Of a DNA stretch of 64,000 nucleotides, positions 18,460 to 27,432 are shown one piece after another. Every line of letters starts with the position of its first letter. Position 1 is the stretch's first letter. A program made the position numbers and the translations under genes. The notes below the pieces were generated by a model. That model was not told the DNA's origin and did not search any database. It saw nothing but the letters and a program-made list of their open reading frames with translations. The stretch is taken from assembly GCF_013337185.1 (NCBI RefSeq), contig NZ_SWDE01000003.1:310001-374000 (forward strand), written 5' to 3'. The stretch comes from Serratia proteamaculans. GTDB lineage: Bacteria; Pseudomonadota; Gammaproteobacteria; Enterobacterales; Enterobacteriaceae.

Positions 18460-19707
18460 TTATTTTTGTATTGCCAGCCGCCAGCCTCCGTTATAACGAT
18501 GCTTTGCCTGGTACATCGCATCGTCAGCTTCGTGCAAGAGCCCCTGAGGCGTTACCGCGTGCTCGGGGTAAAGTGCAATGCCGATACTCAGAGAGGAAAT
18601 CACCGCCTCATCGTTCGGTAAAATCACCGGTTGGGTCATGCAGTCGATAATGTTATCGGCAATCTGCAGGACATCTTCCGTAGTGTGGACCGGTGCCAAC
18701 AATACGGCGAACTCATCACCTCCCAAACGTGCCACCAGATCGGTTTCTCGCAGCTGTGCGCGAATGCGCCCGGCAATGGCAGTCAACACCACATCGCCTG
18801 CGGCGTGGCCGTAACTGTCGTTAACTTCCTTGAAGCGGTCACCGTCGATAAACAGCACCGCCAGTTTTTCGGTGGGTTTAATGTCCCCCAGCGCACGGCT
18901 CAGACGGCCTTCAAAGAAGGCGCGGTTCGGCAAGCCGGTCAGGCTGTCGTGGGTAGCCCGGTGGGTCAGTGAGTCATTTTCCTGTTTCAGGTGCGCCTGC
19001 CAGGCTTCCAGTTCGTCGAGCAGGCCATTAAAGTCGATGCTCAGCTCATGCAGTTCGGCAATCGGCGCCGACGGCACCCGCAGACCAAAGGCGCGATCGC
19101 GACGTACCGCATGCGCTACATTGGCGATGTCATCCAAAGAACGGACAATGCCCACCAGCATGCGGCGGGAAAGCACCAGCGCACACAGGGTACTGAGTAC
19201 CAGACAGGCGATCATGCCGATCATACCGCGCAACAGAAAACGCAGCAGGCTGCCACCGTGGCCCAGCAGCCATACTTTGCCGACCTCTTTACCTTCATGA
19301 GTAATCGGCAGGATCACCGGCTCCGGCAGCGCCCAATGGGCCACGATTTGTTCCATACCGTGCAGCGGACCATCTTTGGGGTGACGCCAGGTGGCGAGCA
19401 CTTTGCCGCTGTTGCTGAGAATTCTGGCTTCCGATACCTCCTCTTTGGAGGCGATCAATGCCAGTGCCTCACGTGCGGCAGTGCGGTCTTCAAACACCAC
19501 GGCAGCTTCGACGGTATAGCTGATGGAGCGCGCAATCAGATGCAGGTTATGGTCGGCATAAGCGCGCAGCGCAAACAGCGCGACCAGCGTCAGGAAAATC
19601 CCGGCGGTGCCGACGGCAATCAGCGCCAAGCCAAGATGCACCCGTTGCAGCACCCGGCCCAGGGTCGGGCGTGACTGACCCGAGCGGTTCTTGCGCAACC
19701 ACTTCAT
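18460..19707 (-). CDS. dgcN: Membrane-bound diguanylate cyclase DgcN (YfiN)
   Basis: This 415-residue inner-membrane enzyme makes cyclic-di-GMP. It has a first membrane helix near residues 27-50, a periplasmic CHASE8-type sensing domain (about 51-150), a second helix (about 155-182), a HAMP segment (about 183-240) and a GGDEF domain. The active-site GGDEF is at residues 329-333. An inhibitory-site RxxD (RETD, 320-323) lies five residues upstream, so product feedback is expected. The start codon overlaps the yfiR stop (ATGA), indicating coupling. YfiR in the periplasm should hold it inactive. Confidence 0.94.
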   Translation of the reverse strand: MKWLRKNRSGQSRPTLGRVLQRVHLGLALIAVGTAGIFLTLVALFALRAYADHNLHLIARSISYTVEAAVVFEDRTAAREALALIASKEEVSEARILSNSGKVLATWRHPKDGPLHGMEQIVAHWALPEPVILPITHEGKEVGKVWLLGHGGSLLRFLLRGMIGMIACLVLSTLCALVLSRRMLVGIVRSLDDIANVAHAVRRDRAFGLRVPSAPIAELHELSIDFNGLLDELEAWQAHLKQENDSLTHRATHDSLTGLPNRAFFEGRLSRALGDIKPTEKLAVLFIDGDRFKEVNDSYGHAAGDVVLTAIAGRIRAQLRETDLVARLGGDEFAVLLAPVHTTEDVLQIADNIIDCMTQPVILPNDEAVISSLSIGIALYPEHAVTPQGLLHEADDAMYQAKHRYNGGWRLAIQK

Positions 19708-20318
19708 AGCGGCGGCACCGGTTTGCGTGCCAGTTGCAGCACGTTGGGATGAACGCGTACGCCGCTGCGTGCCAGTGCATCGAGGTTCACTTTAAAGCTG
19801 GCCTCGTCGCCTTCGAACTGCAGGCAAAATGCGTTACCGGCGGAACACTCCACATCGTTCTCGCTGATGCTGAGAATCGAATGACCGCTAATGCGCTGGA
19901 TGAAATTCTGTTTCTGCCCGGCATTGATATTACCCAAATAAATCACGTCGCAGCCGGTGCTCAGCAATGGGCTGTCGAAAGCGATACGCTCGGCTTTTAT
20001 TGGCCTGGGCGCGCTAAGCAAGATGGGATCGAACAGTCCGTCGGCAAATTGGGTCGGTGCCGTTACGCACAGCCGGATAGGGTTAGGCTCGCTTGGCCAG
20101 CGGGCATAGCTGATGATCCCGACCACCACAGTGGTGACGGCATGGCTACGATTTTTATGTGAATCGCCCGTCTCGGGGTGAGCCAAACCGGGAAATGCCA
20201 ACAGGAAGAGCAGAAACAGCGATAACAGCCGGCCGTTGTCCAGACGTGCGCAAAGGAAACTCGTGAATGAGTTTTTTGCGCAGGTCACTAACAACGCGGC
20301 ATTTTTTGCCATCTTCAT
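19704..20318 (-). CDS. yfiR: Periplasmic repressor YfiR
   Basis: This 204-residue protein of the DUF4154/YfiR family is the periplasmic inhibitor of DgcN. An extended N-terminus precedes the hydrophobic signal segment (RLLSLFLLFLLAFPGLAHP, about residues 29-47). The conserved core includes ISYARWP, a CDVIYLGN Cys and an ECSAGNAFC region with paired Cys. The C-terminal NLDALARSGVRVHPNVLQLA block is very close to E. coli YfiR. The frame begins at 20318. A shorter protein starting at a later codon nearer the signal peptide is possible. It is the first gene of yfiR-dgcN-yfiB. Confidence 0.9.
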   Translation of the reverse strand: MKMAKNAALLVTCAKNSFTSFLCARLDNGRLLSLFLLFLLAFPGLAHPETGDSHKNRSHAVTTVVVGIISYARWPSEPNPIRLCVTAPTQFADGLFDPILLSAPRPIKAERIAFDSPLLSTGCDVIYLGNINAGQKQNFIQRISGHSILSISENDVECSAGNAFCLQFEGDEASFKVNLDALARSGVRVHPNVLQLARKPVPPL

Positions 20319-20872
20319 CTGCTATTCCTGCCCACGTCCGCAGTACTGTTGCGGCAACATAACGATGAGAAGCCTGACCCGGTCGAAGGGATAATTATCT
20401 TGCTGAAAACTGTCAATCGCACTGCCTGATGAACACTATCTAACCCATAATTGGCGCGGATTGTATTATAAGATATCCCTGTTGCGCGCTTTATGTGCCA
20501 TTTTCTCGGAATTATCTTACCCTTTTTTAACAGTATAAAAACGACCACCGGGGTTTGCCAGGCGTTTTCTGCAAAGTTGGCGCGTCAGGCCTGGATTCTG
20601 GCGGTTTGCGCAACTTTTCAGCCCATCGTTTTGATGGCGAAATTCTATGATGGCTAATAATTTCAAATGGCTTAATTTTATATTGGTAACGGGGATTAAT
20701 AATCGGCGATCCGATCGCCTGTTAATGCCGAACCCAGAATGAAATGATTAATACGGCAAAATTGTCGCCGGCTTTAATGGATTTGTCAGCAAGGGTAAAC
20801 CTTTTTTACCTGAAGCCCATCGTGACGATAAACTTCTTCTACAGTAGTGAATGGATAAGCGATCCTGCTGTC
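20319..20872. other. Long AT-rich intergenic region between yfiR and the slt leader
   Basis: About 550 bases between divergently transcribed yfiR and slt show no convincing gene. Short frames are present on both strands, but none has a ribosome site plus recognisable protein character. The yfiR promoter must lie in its left part. The slt promoter lies just beyond its right end. Confidence 0.6.
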
Positions 20873-20878
20873 TATGAT
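20873..20878 (+). promoter_or_regulatory. Candidate -10 box for slt transcript
   Basis: TATGAT at 20873-20878 would place a transcript start near 20885, exactly at the first base of a series of hairpins leading to slt. No good -35 box is visible at the right distance, so the assignment is tentative. Confidence 0.35.
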
Positions 20879-20884
20879 AGACGG

Positions 20885-21027
20885 CTGAGCAGGTTGCTCA
20901 GTGCCCCCCTTTTGCTCTGGCGTGCCGGATGGACGTTATCCCACGACAGAGCGCGAAATACTCGGAGAGCCGGGTTCACCGATCCGTTGGCTGCTGGCGT
21001 AGCGCGGCAACGGGGTGAAACGGCTCT
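20885..21027 (+). ncRNA. Structured leader RNA upstream of slt (three consecutive hairpins)
   Basis: Three stem-loops follow one another. The first is CTGAGCA/TGCTCAG (20885-20901). The second is at 20914-20952, with GCTCTG and CGTG arms broken by one mismatch. The third is a 62-nt hairpin at 20966-21027, with stems AGAGCCG/CGGCTCT, TTCACC/GGTGAA and CCGTTG/CAACGG. It ends 36 bases before the slt start. No known riboswitch signature was recognised. It could be a 5' leader or a processed small RNA. Confidence 0.5.
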
Positions 21028-21063
21028 GGCAACACCATCAGCATTAGCGAGGAAAGAGTCAGT

Positions 21064-22992
21064 ATGGTCAAGGTAGACAAGTGGCGGTTTTTGGCTGTAG
21101 GCCTGTGCCTGACGGCATTTTCAAGTACCGCATTGGCGGACTCGCTGGACGCTCAGCGTCAGCGTTACCTGCAGATCAAGCAGGCGTGGGACAGCAATCA
21201 GATGGATGTGGTGGCGCAACTGATGCCGACGTTGCGTGATTACCCGCTATACCCTTACCTGGAATACCGTGAGCTGACGCAGGATCTCAGCCAGGCCGGA
21301 TTCTCTGAGGTGAATGACTTTATCAAGCAGCATCCGACGCTGCCGCCGGCCAAGTCGCTGGCCCCGCGCTTTGTTAATGAACTGGCGCGGCGTGAAGACT
21401 GGCGCACCTTGTTGACCTTCAGCCCGCAGCCGCCGAAACCCATAGCTGCGCGCTGTAACTACTACTATGCCAAATGGGCCACCGGCGATCAGCAAGCGGC
21501 CTGGAGCGGCGTCGACGACATCTGGATGAGCGGCAAATCGTTGCCGGGGGCCTGTGACAAGCTGTTCAGCGTCTGGCAGGGGGCCGGTAAACAAACGCCA
21601 TCGGCTATTCTGGAGCGCATGAAGCTGGCGTTGAAAGAGGGCAACAGTGGCCTGGTGAACAGCCTGTATCGCCAATTGCCATCAGATTATCAGACCATGG
21701 GTGATGCCCTGGTGCGTCTGCAAAACGATCCCACGACGGTCGAGTCCTTTGCCCGCAGCGTGGGGCCGACCGACTTTACCCGCGCCGCGACCGGTATCGC
21801 CTTCGAACGTCTGGCACGTCAGGATGCGGAAAATGCCCGGGCAATGATCCCGACCCTCGCCCGGCTGCAGAAAATGAGCGACAGCGAGCGGCTGGGGCTG
21901 GAGGAAGCGGTGGCATGGCGCCTGATGGGCAGCGATGCGACCTTTGAACAGACCCAGTGGCGCGACAAGGTGATCCTGCGTAGCCAGTCACCGGCACTGC
22001 TGGAGCGTCGAGTACGAATGGCGCTGGGGGCCGGCGATCGTCAGGGGGTGGCAACCTGGCTGGCCCGTTTACCGACGGAATCGCGTAATAAGGATGAATG
22101 GCGTTACTGGCGTGCGAGCATGTTGCTGGACGAAGGCAAGCGCAGCGAAGGGGAAGAGATCCTGCGTCGGCTGATGACCGAACGTGGCTTCTACCCGATG
22201 GTGGCGGCGCAGAAACTGAATACGCCTTACCCGGTGATGGTGGCGGTGGCGGCAAAACCCCGCGCTTCGTTAGTGGATGGGCCGGAAATTGCTCGGGTGC
22301 GCGAGTTGATGTACTGGAATATGGATAACCTGGCGCGCAGCGAGTGGACTTCCTTCGTGGCCAGTCGCAGCCGCCCGGAACAGGAAGCGCTGGCTCGTTA
22401 TGCCTTCGAACAGAAATGGGCCGATCTCAGCGTACAGGCGACCATCGTCGGCAAAATGTGGGACCACCTTGAAGAACGTTTCCCGGTGGCCTGGCCGCAA
22501 GAGTTCCGTGCCGCGACCGATGACAAGGGGATAACGCCGAGTTATGCCATGGCGATTGCTCGTCAGGAGAGCGCCTGGAACCCGAAAGCACAGTCCCCGG
22601 TAGGGGCCAGCGGCCTGATGCAGGTCATGCCACGTACCGCGCAGCATACCGTGCAGATGTACAATATTCCAGGTTACTCAAGCCCCAGCCAACTGCTTGA
22701 TCCGCGGGTTAATATTATCATCGGTACCAGCTATCTGGAGTATGTTTACCAGCAGTTCGGTCGCAACCGGATCCTGTCATCGGCGGCATACAATGCCGGT
22801 CCGTCCCGGGTGAATACCTGGTTGGGCAACAGTGAAGGGCGGGTTGATGCCGTGGCGTTTGTTGAAAGCATCCCGTTCTCGGAAACCCGTTCTTACGTGA
22901 AGAACGTGTTGGCTTACGACGCATTTTATCGCTATCTCATGCATCGGCCGGCTAAAGTGCTGACCGATGCCGAGTGGCAGAGGCGTTATTGA
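21064..22992 (+). CDS. slt: Soluble lytic murein transglycosylase Slt70
   Basis: This 642-residue periplasmic enzyme cleaves peptidoglycan with 1,6-anhydro product formation. It has a signal peptide (residues 1-27, ending in STALADS) and a long alpha-superhelical U-domain (about 30-450). The C-terminal lysozyme-like domain has the catalytic Glu in ARQESAWNPKA, followed by VGASGLMQVMP and AAYNAGPSRV. Length and order match E. coli Slt70. ATG 21064 has GAGGAAAGAG upstream. As in E. coli, trpR follows on the same strand. Confidence 0.96.
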   Translation: MVKVDKWRFLAVGLCLTAFSSTALADSLDAQRQRYLQIKQAWDSNQMDVVAQLMPTLRDYPLYPYLEYRELTQDLSQAGFSEVNDFIKQHPTLPPAKSLAPRFVNELARREDWRTLLTFSPQPPKPIAARCNYYYAKWATGDQQAAWSGVDDIWMSGKSLPGACDKLFSVWQGAGKQTPSAILERMKLALKEGNSGLVNSLYRQLPSDYQTMGDALVRLQNDPTTVESFARSVGPTDFTRAATGIAFERLARQDAENARAMIPTLARLQKMSDSERLGLEEAVAWRLMGSDATFEQTQWRDKVILRSQSPALLERRVRMALGAGDRQGVATWLARLPTESRNKDEWRYWRASMLLDEGKRSEGEEILRRLMTERGFYPMVAAQKLNTPYPVMVAVAAKPRASLVDGPEIARVRELMYWNMDNLARSEWTSFVASRSRPEQEALARYAFEQKWADLSVQATIVGKMWDHLEERFPVAWPQEFRAATDDKGITPSYAMAIARQESAWNPKAQSPVGASGLMQVMPRTAQHTVQMYNIPGYSSPSQLLDPRVNIIIGTSYLEYVYQQFGRNRILSSAAYNAGPSRVNTWLGNSEGRVDAVAFVESIPFSETRSYVKNVLAYDAFYRYLMHRPAKVLTDAEWQRRY

Positions 22993-22994
22993 TT

Positions 22995-23036
22995 TTGACG
23001 TCGCTATGGTATGCTGCTGTACTAGTTAAATAGTAT
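22995..23036 (+). promoter_or_regulatory. trpR promoter with TrpR operator
   Basis: GTACTAGTTAAATAGTAT (23019-23036) matches the trp operator core palindrome. It overlaps the likely -10 region of a promoter whose -35 box is TTGACG (22995-23000). The site lies 12 bases before the trpR start codon, as expected for autorepression by tryptophan-bound TrpR. Confidence 0.85.
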
Positions 23037-23047
23037 GGTGGCTTGCC

Positions 23048-23377
23048 ATGACGCAATTATCGCTTAACGACCCGGCTCTTTCAGAACAAGGTAATGAGGA
23101 TTGGCTGCGCTTTGTTGCGCTGCTGCAGAATTCGTTTGCCCAGGATCTGCATCAACCGCTGATGCAACTGTTGTTGACGCCGGACGAACGTACGGCTTTA
23201 GGCACCAGGGTACGGATTATCCAGGAATTGATGCGCGGTGAGATGAGCCAACGTGAGCTGAAGAACGAACTGGGGGCGGGGATTGCCACCATCACTCGCG
23301 GTTCAAACAGCCTGAAGGCAGCGACCCCGGCATTAAAGCAGTGGCTGGAACAGCAGTTGCTGGGCGAGGCACCGTAG
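23048..23377 (+). CDS. trpR: Trp operon repressor TrpR
   Basis: This 109-residue, all-helical dimeric repressor binds tryptophan as corepressor and shuts off trp biosynthetic genes and itself. The helix-turn-helix is at [21 protein letters not shown] (about residues 66-86), split by a turn. The family [17 protein letters not shown] block precedes it. The length is as in E. coli. An operator directly upstream supports autoregulation. It converges with yjjX across an 18-bp gap. Confidence 0.97.
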   Translation: MTQLSLNDPALSEQGNEDWLRFVALLQNSFAQDLHQPLMQLLLTPDERTALGTRVRIIQELMRGEMSQRELKNELGAGIATITRGSNSLKAATPALKQWLEQQLLGEAP

Positions 23378-23395
23378 CACCGCGCCCGGCAGAGC

Positions 23396-23935
23396 TTATT
23401 TTTGCGGCGCGTTGTTGTGGTTCTGGTAGATCGGATTGTGGAAAGGGACCAGCGCCAGCAGTAGAGCCTGATGGTAAACGCTGGTGCGGCTCAATCGCCC
23501 ATCGGTAAAGATACCGATAGCGCCACCCTGGCGTTTCACTTCGGCATTGCCGGTGATGGTTGCCATTTCACTGCCCAATTCGCGGCCGGCGCGAATTCCC
23601 TGTAAAATCGTCTCTGGCAGCATCAGGCTGGCAGAGCGCGACTCGCCCCGGGTATTCGGGTTTTCCACCGTCATCCAGGCGAAAGTCATATTCTCTTCGA
23701 TTCCTGCCTCCACGCCGACCCAAAAGTCGGCTTCCGGGCGTACCTGTCGTGCTTCCATAACACGCTGGCGTGCACCGGTGCGGGTTTCGTGATTACCTAT
23801 GGGTTGCAGTGAAACGCCACTGGCGACGTCGACCGATTCAATGCGGCATTGGTCCTGGCCAAAAGTGTCCTCAAAGGCCAGTTGAATAGCCTTGATCTTT
23901 GCCGGGTTGGTAGTTGCAGCGACAACATGATACAT
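23396..23935 (-). CDS. yjjX: Inosine/xanthosine triphosphatase YjjX
   Basis: This 179-residue member of the YjjX/DUF84 NTPase family removes non-canonical ITP and XTP from the nucleotide pool. The N-terminal nucleotide motif is [15 protein letters not shown]. The conserved [11 protein letters not shown] block and the [14 protein letters not shown] block follow, which are typical of the family. The start is ATG 23935. It is divergent from gpmB, with convergent trpR on its other side, the same arrangement as in E. coli. Confidence 0.94.
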   Translation of the reverse strand: MYHVVAATTNPAKIKAIQLAFEDTFGQDQCRIESVDVASGVSLQPIGNHETRTGARQRVMEARQVRPEADFWVGVEAGIEENMTFAWMTVENPNTRGESRSASLMLPETILQGIRAGRELGSEMATITGNAEVKRQGGAIGIFTDGRLSRTSVYHQALLLALVPFHNPIYQNHNNAPQK

Positions 23936-24046
23936 AACGGGTTTGGCATCCTTAAGCTAAGAGCCTATTCAATACGTCAGACGCTTGCGCAAGCGGCATC
24001 TGACGACGATAAACTCAGGTTTCACGCAGTATAACGGAAAAGCAAA

Positions 24047-24694
24047 ATGTTACAGGTATACCTCGTTCGCCATGGCGAAACTCAATGGAATGCGGCTCGC
24101 CGCATCCAGGGTCAGTCGGACAGCCCGTTAACCGCTAACGGTGAACATCAGGCTCGCCTGGTTGCCCAGCGGGTCAGCAAACAAGGCATCACGCACGTGA
24201 TTACCAGCGATCTGGGGCGTACCCGTCGCACTGCGCAAATCATCGCAGAGGCTTGCGGTTGCGAGGTGATAAACGATCCACGTTTGCGTGAGTTGCATAT
24301 GGGGGTGCTGGAAGAGCGCTTAATCGACAGCCTGACGCCGCAGGAAGAACAGTGGCGCAAGCAGATGGTCGATGGTACTGCCGATGGCCGCATCCCTCAG
24401 GGGGAATCCATGAGCGAACTGGGCGACCGGATGCGTGAGGCACTGGAAAGTTGCCTGATGTTACCCGAGGGTAGCAAACCGCTGATTGTCAGCCATGGTA
24501 TCGCTTTAGGCTGTCTGATCAGTACCGTGCTCGGGCTACCGGCCTATGCCGAGCGCCGTCTGCGTTTACGCAACTGTTCACTGTCGCGAGTCGATCATCA
24601 GCAGAGCCCCTGGTTGGCTTCCGGCTGGATCGTCGAAACGGCGGGCGATGTCACGCATCTGGACACGCCCGCGCTGGATGAACTGCAGCGTTAA
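24047..24694 (+). CDS. gpmB: Histidine phosphatase family protein GpmB
   Basis: This 215-residue member of the phosphoglycerate mutase/histidine phosphatase superfamily has the catalytic LVRHGETQWN motif near the N-terminus. LRELHMGVLEER and the second-His segment LIVSHGIALG follow. It is named GpmB in enterobacteria by similarity. The true activity may be a phosphatase rather than a glycolytic mutase, because the residues of the mutase class are not fully represented. The gene ends four bases into the end of the convergent rob gene. Confidence 0.93.
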   Translation: MLQVYLVRHGETQWNAARRIQGQSDSPLTANGEHQARLVAQRVSKQGITHVITSDLGRTRRTAQIIAEACGCEVINDPRLRELHMGVLEERLIDSLTPQEEQWRKQMVDGTADGRIPQGESMSELGDRMREALESCLMLPEGSKPLIVSHGIALGCLISTVLGLPAYAERRLRLRNCSLSRVDHQQSPWLASGWIVETAGDVTHLDTPALDELQR

Positions 24695-25560
24695 CGGCGG
24701 ATCGGGATCAAATAGTCGCAGTTGATCTCGGTCGGCGGTTGGGGTGGCCGGCGGTCACCCTTGGGATAAAAGCGCTCAATGTCGTGCCCTTTACGGCGCG
24801 TGAGTTTGAGCGCCGGCAGGCAGGTACCATACACGGTCAGAATAAAGTCCTGCAGGCCAGAGGCCGGGCCTTCATAGCTGAACATCGCATACTCGCCACC
24901 TTGCAGAACCAGCGGCTGTCCGGCCTGAATTTTCGCCGGTACGTGATGCGGTTCCAGCGCAGTGGTATACAGCACTTCCTGCTCGTCATCCTTTTCCTGA
25001 CTCGGACGCGAATGGTGCAGCCCGTACAACACCGGCGGCAACGAGTCCGCTTCGCCCAGATACTGGCGCCAAAACTGCGATCGCAATTCGGTACGACAGT
25101 GTGAGATTTGCTCCAGCGTACAGGAATAGCTTTGTGTCAGGCCAATCAGCTGCTGTTCCGGCATGGTTATAAATTCTGGCTGCGGCAGAGTAAAGGCACC
25201 CAGGCGGATTGGCGGACAAATACCGAATGAGTTCCAGTCTTCCGCACGGCGATACAGTGCCGGCGTTTGCGCAAACTGTTTTTTAAATGCGCGGGTAAAT
25301 GTCTGCTGCGAGTCGAAGCGATACTGTAAGGCTATATCCAGAATAGGTCGGCTGGTTAAACGCAGTGCTACCGCAGCCTTGGATAATCTCCTTGCCCGGA
25401 TATAAGCGCCGATGGCGTTACCGGTAATATCTTTAAACATCCGTTGTAAATGCCATTTAGAGTAACCTGCTTTGGCCGCTACATTGTCCAGTGACAAAGG
25501 TTGGTCCAAATGGCTTTCCAGCCAGCTAAGCAGATCACGAATAATACCGGCTTGATCCAT
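24691..25560 (-). CDS. rob: Right origin-binding protein Rob (AraC/XylS family)
   Basis: This 289-residue transcriptional activator is related to MarA and SoxS. The N-terminal double helix-turn-helix domain (about 10-105) includes NVAAKAGYSKWHLQRMF and IALQYRFDSQQTFTRAFKK. The C-terminal half is a GyrI-like small-molecule domain (about 125-285). Family members bind bile salts and similar compounds and switch on efflux and stress genes at marboxes. The length equals that of E. coli Rob. The 3' end overlaps gpmB by four bases. Confidence 0.96.
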   Translation of the reverse strand: MDQAGIIRDLLSWLESHLDQPLSLDNVAAKAGYSKWHLQRMFKDITGNAIGAYIRARRLSKAAVALRLTSRPILDIALQYRFDSQQTFTRAFKKQFAQTPALYRRAEDWNSFGICPPIRLGAFTLPQPEFITMPEQQLIGLTQSYSCTLEQISHCRTELRSQFWRQYLGEADSLPPVLYGLHHSRPSQEKDDEQEVLYTTALEPHHVPAKIQAGQPLVLQGGEYAMFSYEGPASGLQDFILTVYGTCLPALKLTRRKGHDIERFYPKGDRRPPQPPTEINCDYLIPIRR

Positions 25561-25902
25561 AGATCTTCCTCGTAGAGCTTTAGGGTAGGAACCCGAACTG
25601 TTTATTCATTACGCTGGTGCTTGCGCTATCAGACCAATCCATGAGCCATTTTGCGTAGCACTCTTTGCCTCTTGCCGCTGTTGAGCAAGGGTTGGACAGG
25701 GGCACACCTTAAACGGGCGCAAAGATATAACGACGCCGCATAATAGCAATTTTTTTCCTCCGAGACTCTCAAAGATTTTTTTCACGCTCTGTGCTAAAAA
25801 GACGGGTGCGGACCAGAAAGATCCTTTTTCTGTGACCTAAAACATAAACAATATTGATTGCCGGCACCCATTTTTAGGATTTAGCCTATTGGAGTTAAGT
25901 GA
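25561..25902. other. Divergent rob-creA intergenic region
   Basis: 342 bases hold the promoters of rob and creA. Several A- and T-rich stretches are present, and GGAGTTAAGTG serves as the creA ribosome site. I could not assign a specific operator or RNA structure with confidence. Confidence 0.5.
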
Positions 25903-26382
25903 ATGAAAAAAGGATGGTTATTTTTGTTTTGTTTAGTTTGCGCAACGGTAAATAGTGCGCAGGCAGAACAGGTTGGGTCGGTTGATACGGTATTTAAACT
26001 CTTTGGTCCGGACCATAAAATTGTGGTGGAAGCGTTCGACGATCCTGATGTTAAAAATGTAACTTGTTATATCAGCCGGGCAAAAACCGGTGGCATCAAA
26101 GGCGGGTTGGGATTAGCGGAAGATACTGCGGATGCTGCCATTTCCTGCCAGCAGGTTGGGCCGATTGAGCTGAACGATAAAATCAAAAATGGTAAGGCGG
26201 AAGGGACGGTAGTGTTCCAGAAGCGAACATCGCTGGTGTTCAAGAAACTGCAGGTGGTGCGTTTCTACGATGCTACCCGCAATGCATTGATTTATCTTAG
26301 CTATTCAGACCGTGTGGTGGATGGTTCACCGAAAAATGCGCTGAGCGCCGTGCCGATCATCCCCTGGGGTGAGGCAAAATAA
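25903..26382 (+). CDS. creA: Periplasmic protein CreA
   Basis: This 159-residue protein has a clear signal peptide ([21 protein letters not shown], residues 1 to about 21, cleaved before EQ). The conserved CreA domain includes [20 protein letters not shown] and a Cys pair (NVTCY and ISCQQ). The function is unknown. In E. coli it heads creABCD, whose CreBC is a two-component system. Here creB, creC and creD are absent and arcA follows directly in the opposite direction, so CreA stands alone. Confidence 0.93.
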   Translation: MKKGWLFLFCLVCATVNSAQAEQVGSVDTVFKLFGPDHKIVVEAFDDPDVKNVTCYISRAKTGGIKGGLGLAEDTADAAISCQQVGPIELNDKIKNGKAEGTVVFQKRTSLVFKKLQVVRFYDATRNALIYLSYSDRVVDGSPKNALSAVPIIPWGEAK

Positions 26383-26430
26383 GATTTGGGGTTCTGCGGA
26401 ACCCCAAATATTTTAACGCGGGAGGAGGGC

Positions 26431-27147
26431 TTACTCTTCCAGATCGCCGCAGAAACGGTAGCCTTCACCGTGAATAGTCGCGATGATTTCCGGCGTGTCC
26501 GGCGTTGATTCGAAGTGCTTGCGGATGCGACGGATGGTCACGTCCACGGTGCGGTCATGCGGCTTCAGCTCACGGCCGGTCATCTTCTTCAGCAGTTCGC
26601 CACGGGATTGGATCTTGCCCGGGTTTTCGCAGAAGTGCAGCATGGCGCGGAATTCACTGCGTGGCAGTTTGTATTGCTCGCCCGCAGGGCTGATCAGTGA
26701 GCGGCTGTTGATGTCCAGCTCCCAACCGTTGAACTTATAGCTTTCAACCAGGCGACGTTCTTCGCCGACGCTGCCCAGATTCATGGTGCGTGACAGCAGG
26801 TTGCGCGCGCGAATGGTCAGTTCACGTGGATTAAATGGCTTGGTGATGTAATCATCGGCGCCGATTTCCAGGCCGAGGATCTTGTCAACTTCGTTATCAC
26901 GGCCGGTCAGGAACATCAGCGCAACGCTGGCCTGTTCGCGCAATTCACGCGCCAGCAGCAGGCCATTTTTGCCTGGCAGATTGATGTCCATGATAACCAG
27001 ATTGATATCATTTTCAGACAGGATGTTGTGCATTTCTGCACCATCATTGGCTTCATGAACAACGTAGCCTTCCGCCTCGAAAATGCTCTTCAGGGTGTTA
27101 CGAGTGACTAACTCGTCTTCGACAATCAGAATGTGCGGGGTCTGCAT
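26431..27147 (-). CDS. arcA: Aerobic respiration control response regulator ArcA
   Basis: This 238-residue OmpR-type response regulator has an N-terminal receiver domain with the phosphoacceptor Asp54 in [12 protein letters not shown], the Asp pair near residue 10 and a conserved Lys in TKPFNPREL. The C-terminal winged-helix DNA-binding domain (about 135-235) ends in [12 protein letters not shown]. Partnered with the sensor ArcB, it represses respiratory genes when the quinone pool is reduced. An FNR-like site lies about 290 bp upstream, suggesting a long 5' leader. It converges with creA. Confidence 0.98.
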   Translation of the reverse strand: MQTPHILIVEDELVTRNTLKSIFEAEGYVVHEANDGAEMHNILSENDINLVIMDINLPGKNGLLLARELREQASVALMFLTGRDNEVDKILGLEIGADDYITKPFNPRELTIRARNLLSRTMNLGSVGEERRLVESYKFNGWELDINSRSLISPAGEQYKLPRSEFRAMLHFCENPGKIQSRGELLKKMTGRELKPHDRTVDVTIRRIRKHFESTPDTPEIIATIHGEGYRFCGDLEE

Positions 27148-27250
27148 ATATGCTACCTAAAATTGCCAACAAAATAGAAAATAGGAAGTACAGAAGTCTT
27201 TGTTTTCATAGCGGAGGGCAGAGATTAGCGCTCACGTTCCCTGCTACCCA

Positions 27251-27391
27251 ATGACTAAAGTACGTAAACTCGTTCTTGATGCACTTTCCATCCCATGTCA
27301 ACAAGATCGCTAGCTTGGTTGGGGCGCTATTCCTTACATCCCCAAAGGTGCCAAAACGGTGCATATCCTAACCGTATTAACAGCAATATAA
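27251..27391 (+). pseudogene. yjjY: yjjY-like 46-codon frame interrupted by an in-frame amber codon
   Basis: Read in one frame from ATG 27251 to TAA 27389-27391, the sequence has exactly 46 sense-or-stop codons, the length of E. coli YjjY. It begins MTKVRKLVLDALSI and ends KTVHILTVLTAI, both close to the E. coli protein. Codon 21 is TAG (27311-27313), so only a 20-residue peptide would be made. The middle part is poorly conserved. No strong ribosome site is visible. The stretch is also antisense to the presumed arcA leader, so its conservation may not concern a protein. Confidence 0.6.
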
Positions 27392-27432
27392 CAGTGCGCA
27401 CCGAATTCATCACCCAACAAAACTAAGGTTTG

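Noticed and set aside
20885..21027. Possible thiamine or cobalamin riboswitch before slt
   Set aside because: The CTGAG element suggested a TPP fold, but the other conserved segments are missing, and no cobalamin B12-box was seen.
20744..21076. 110-residue frame overlapping the slt leader and start
   Set aside because: It covers the hairpin region, overlaps slt, has no ribosome site and no recognisable sequence. The structured RNA explains the region better.
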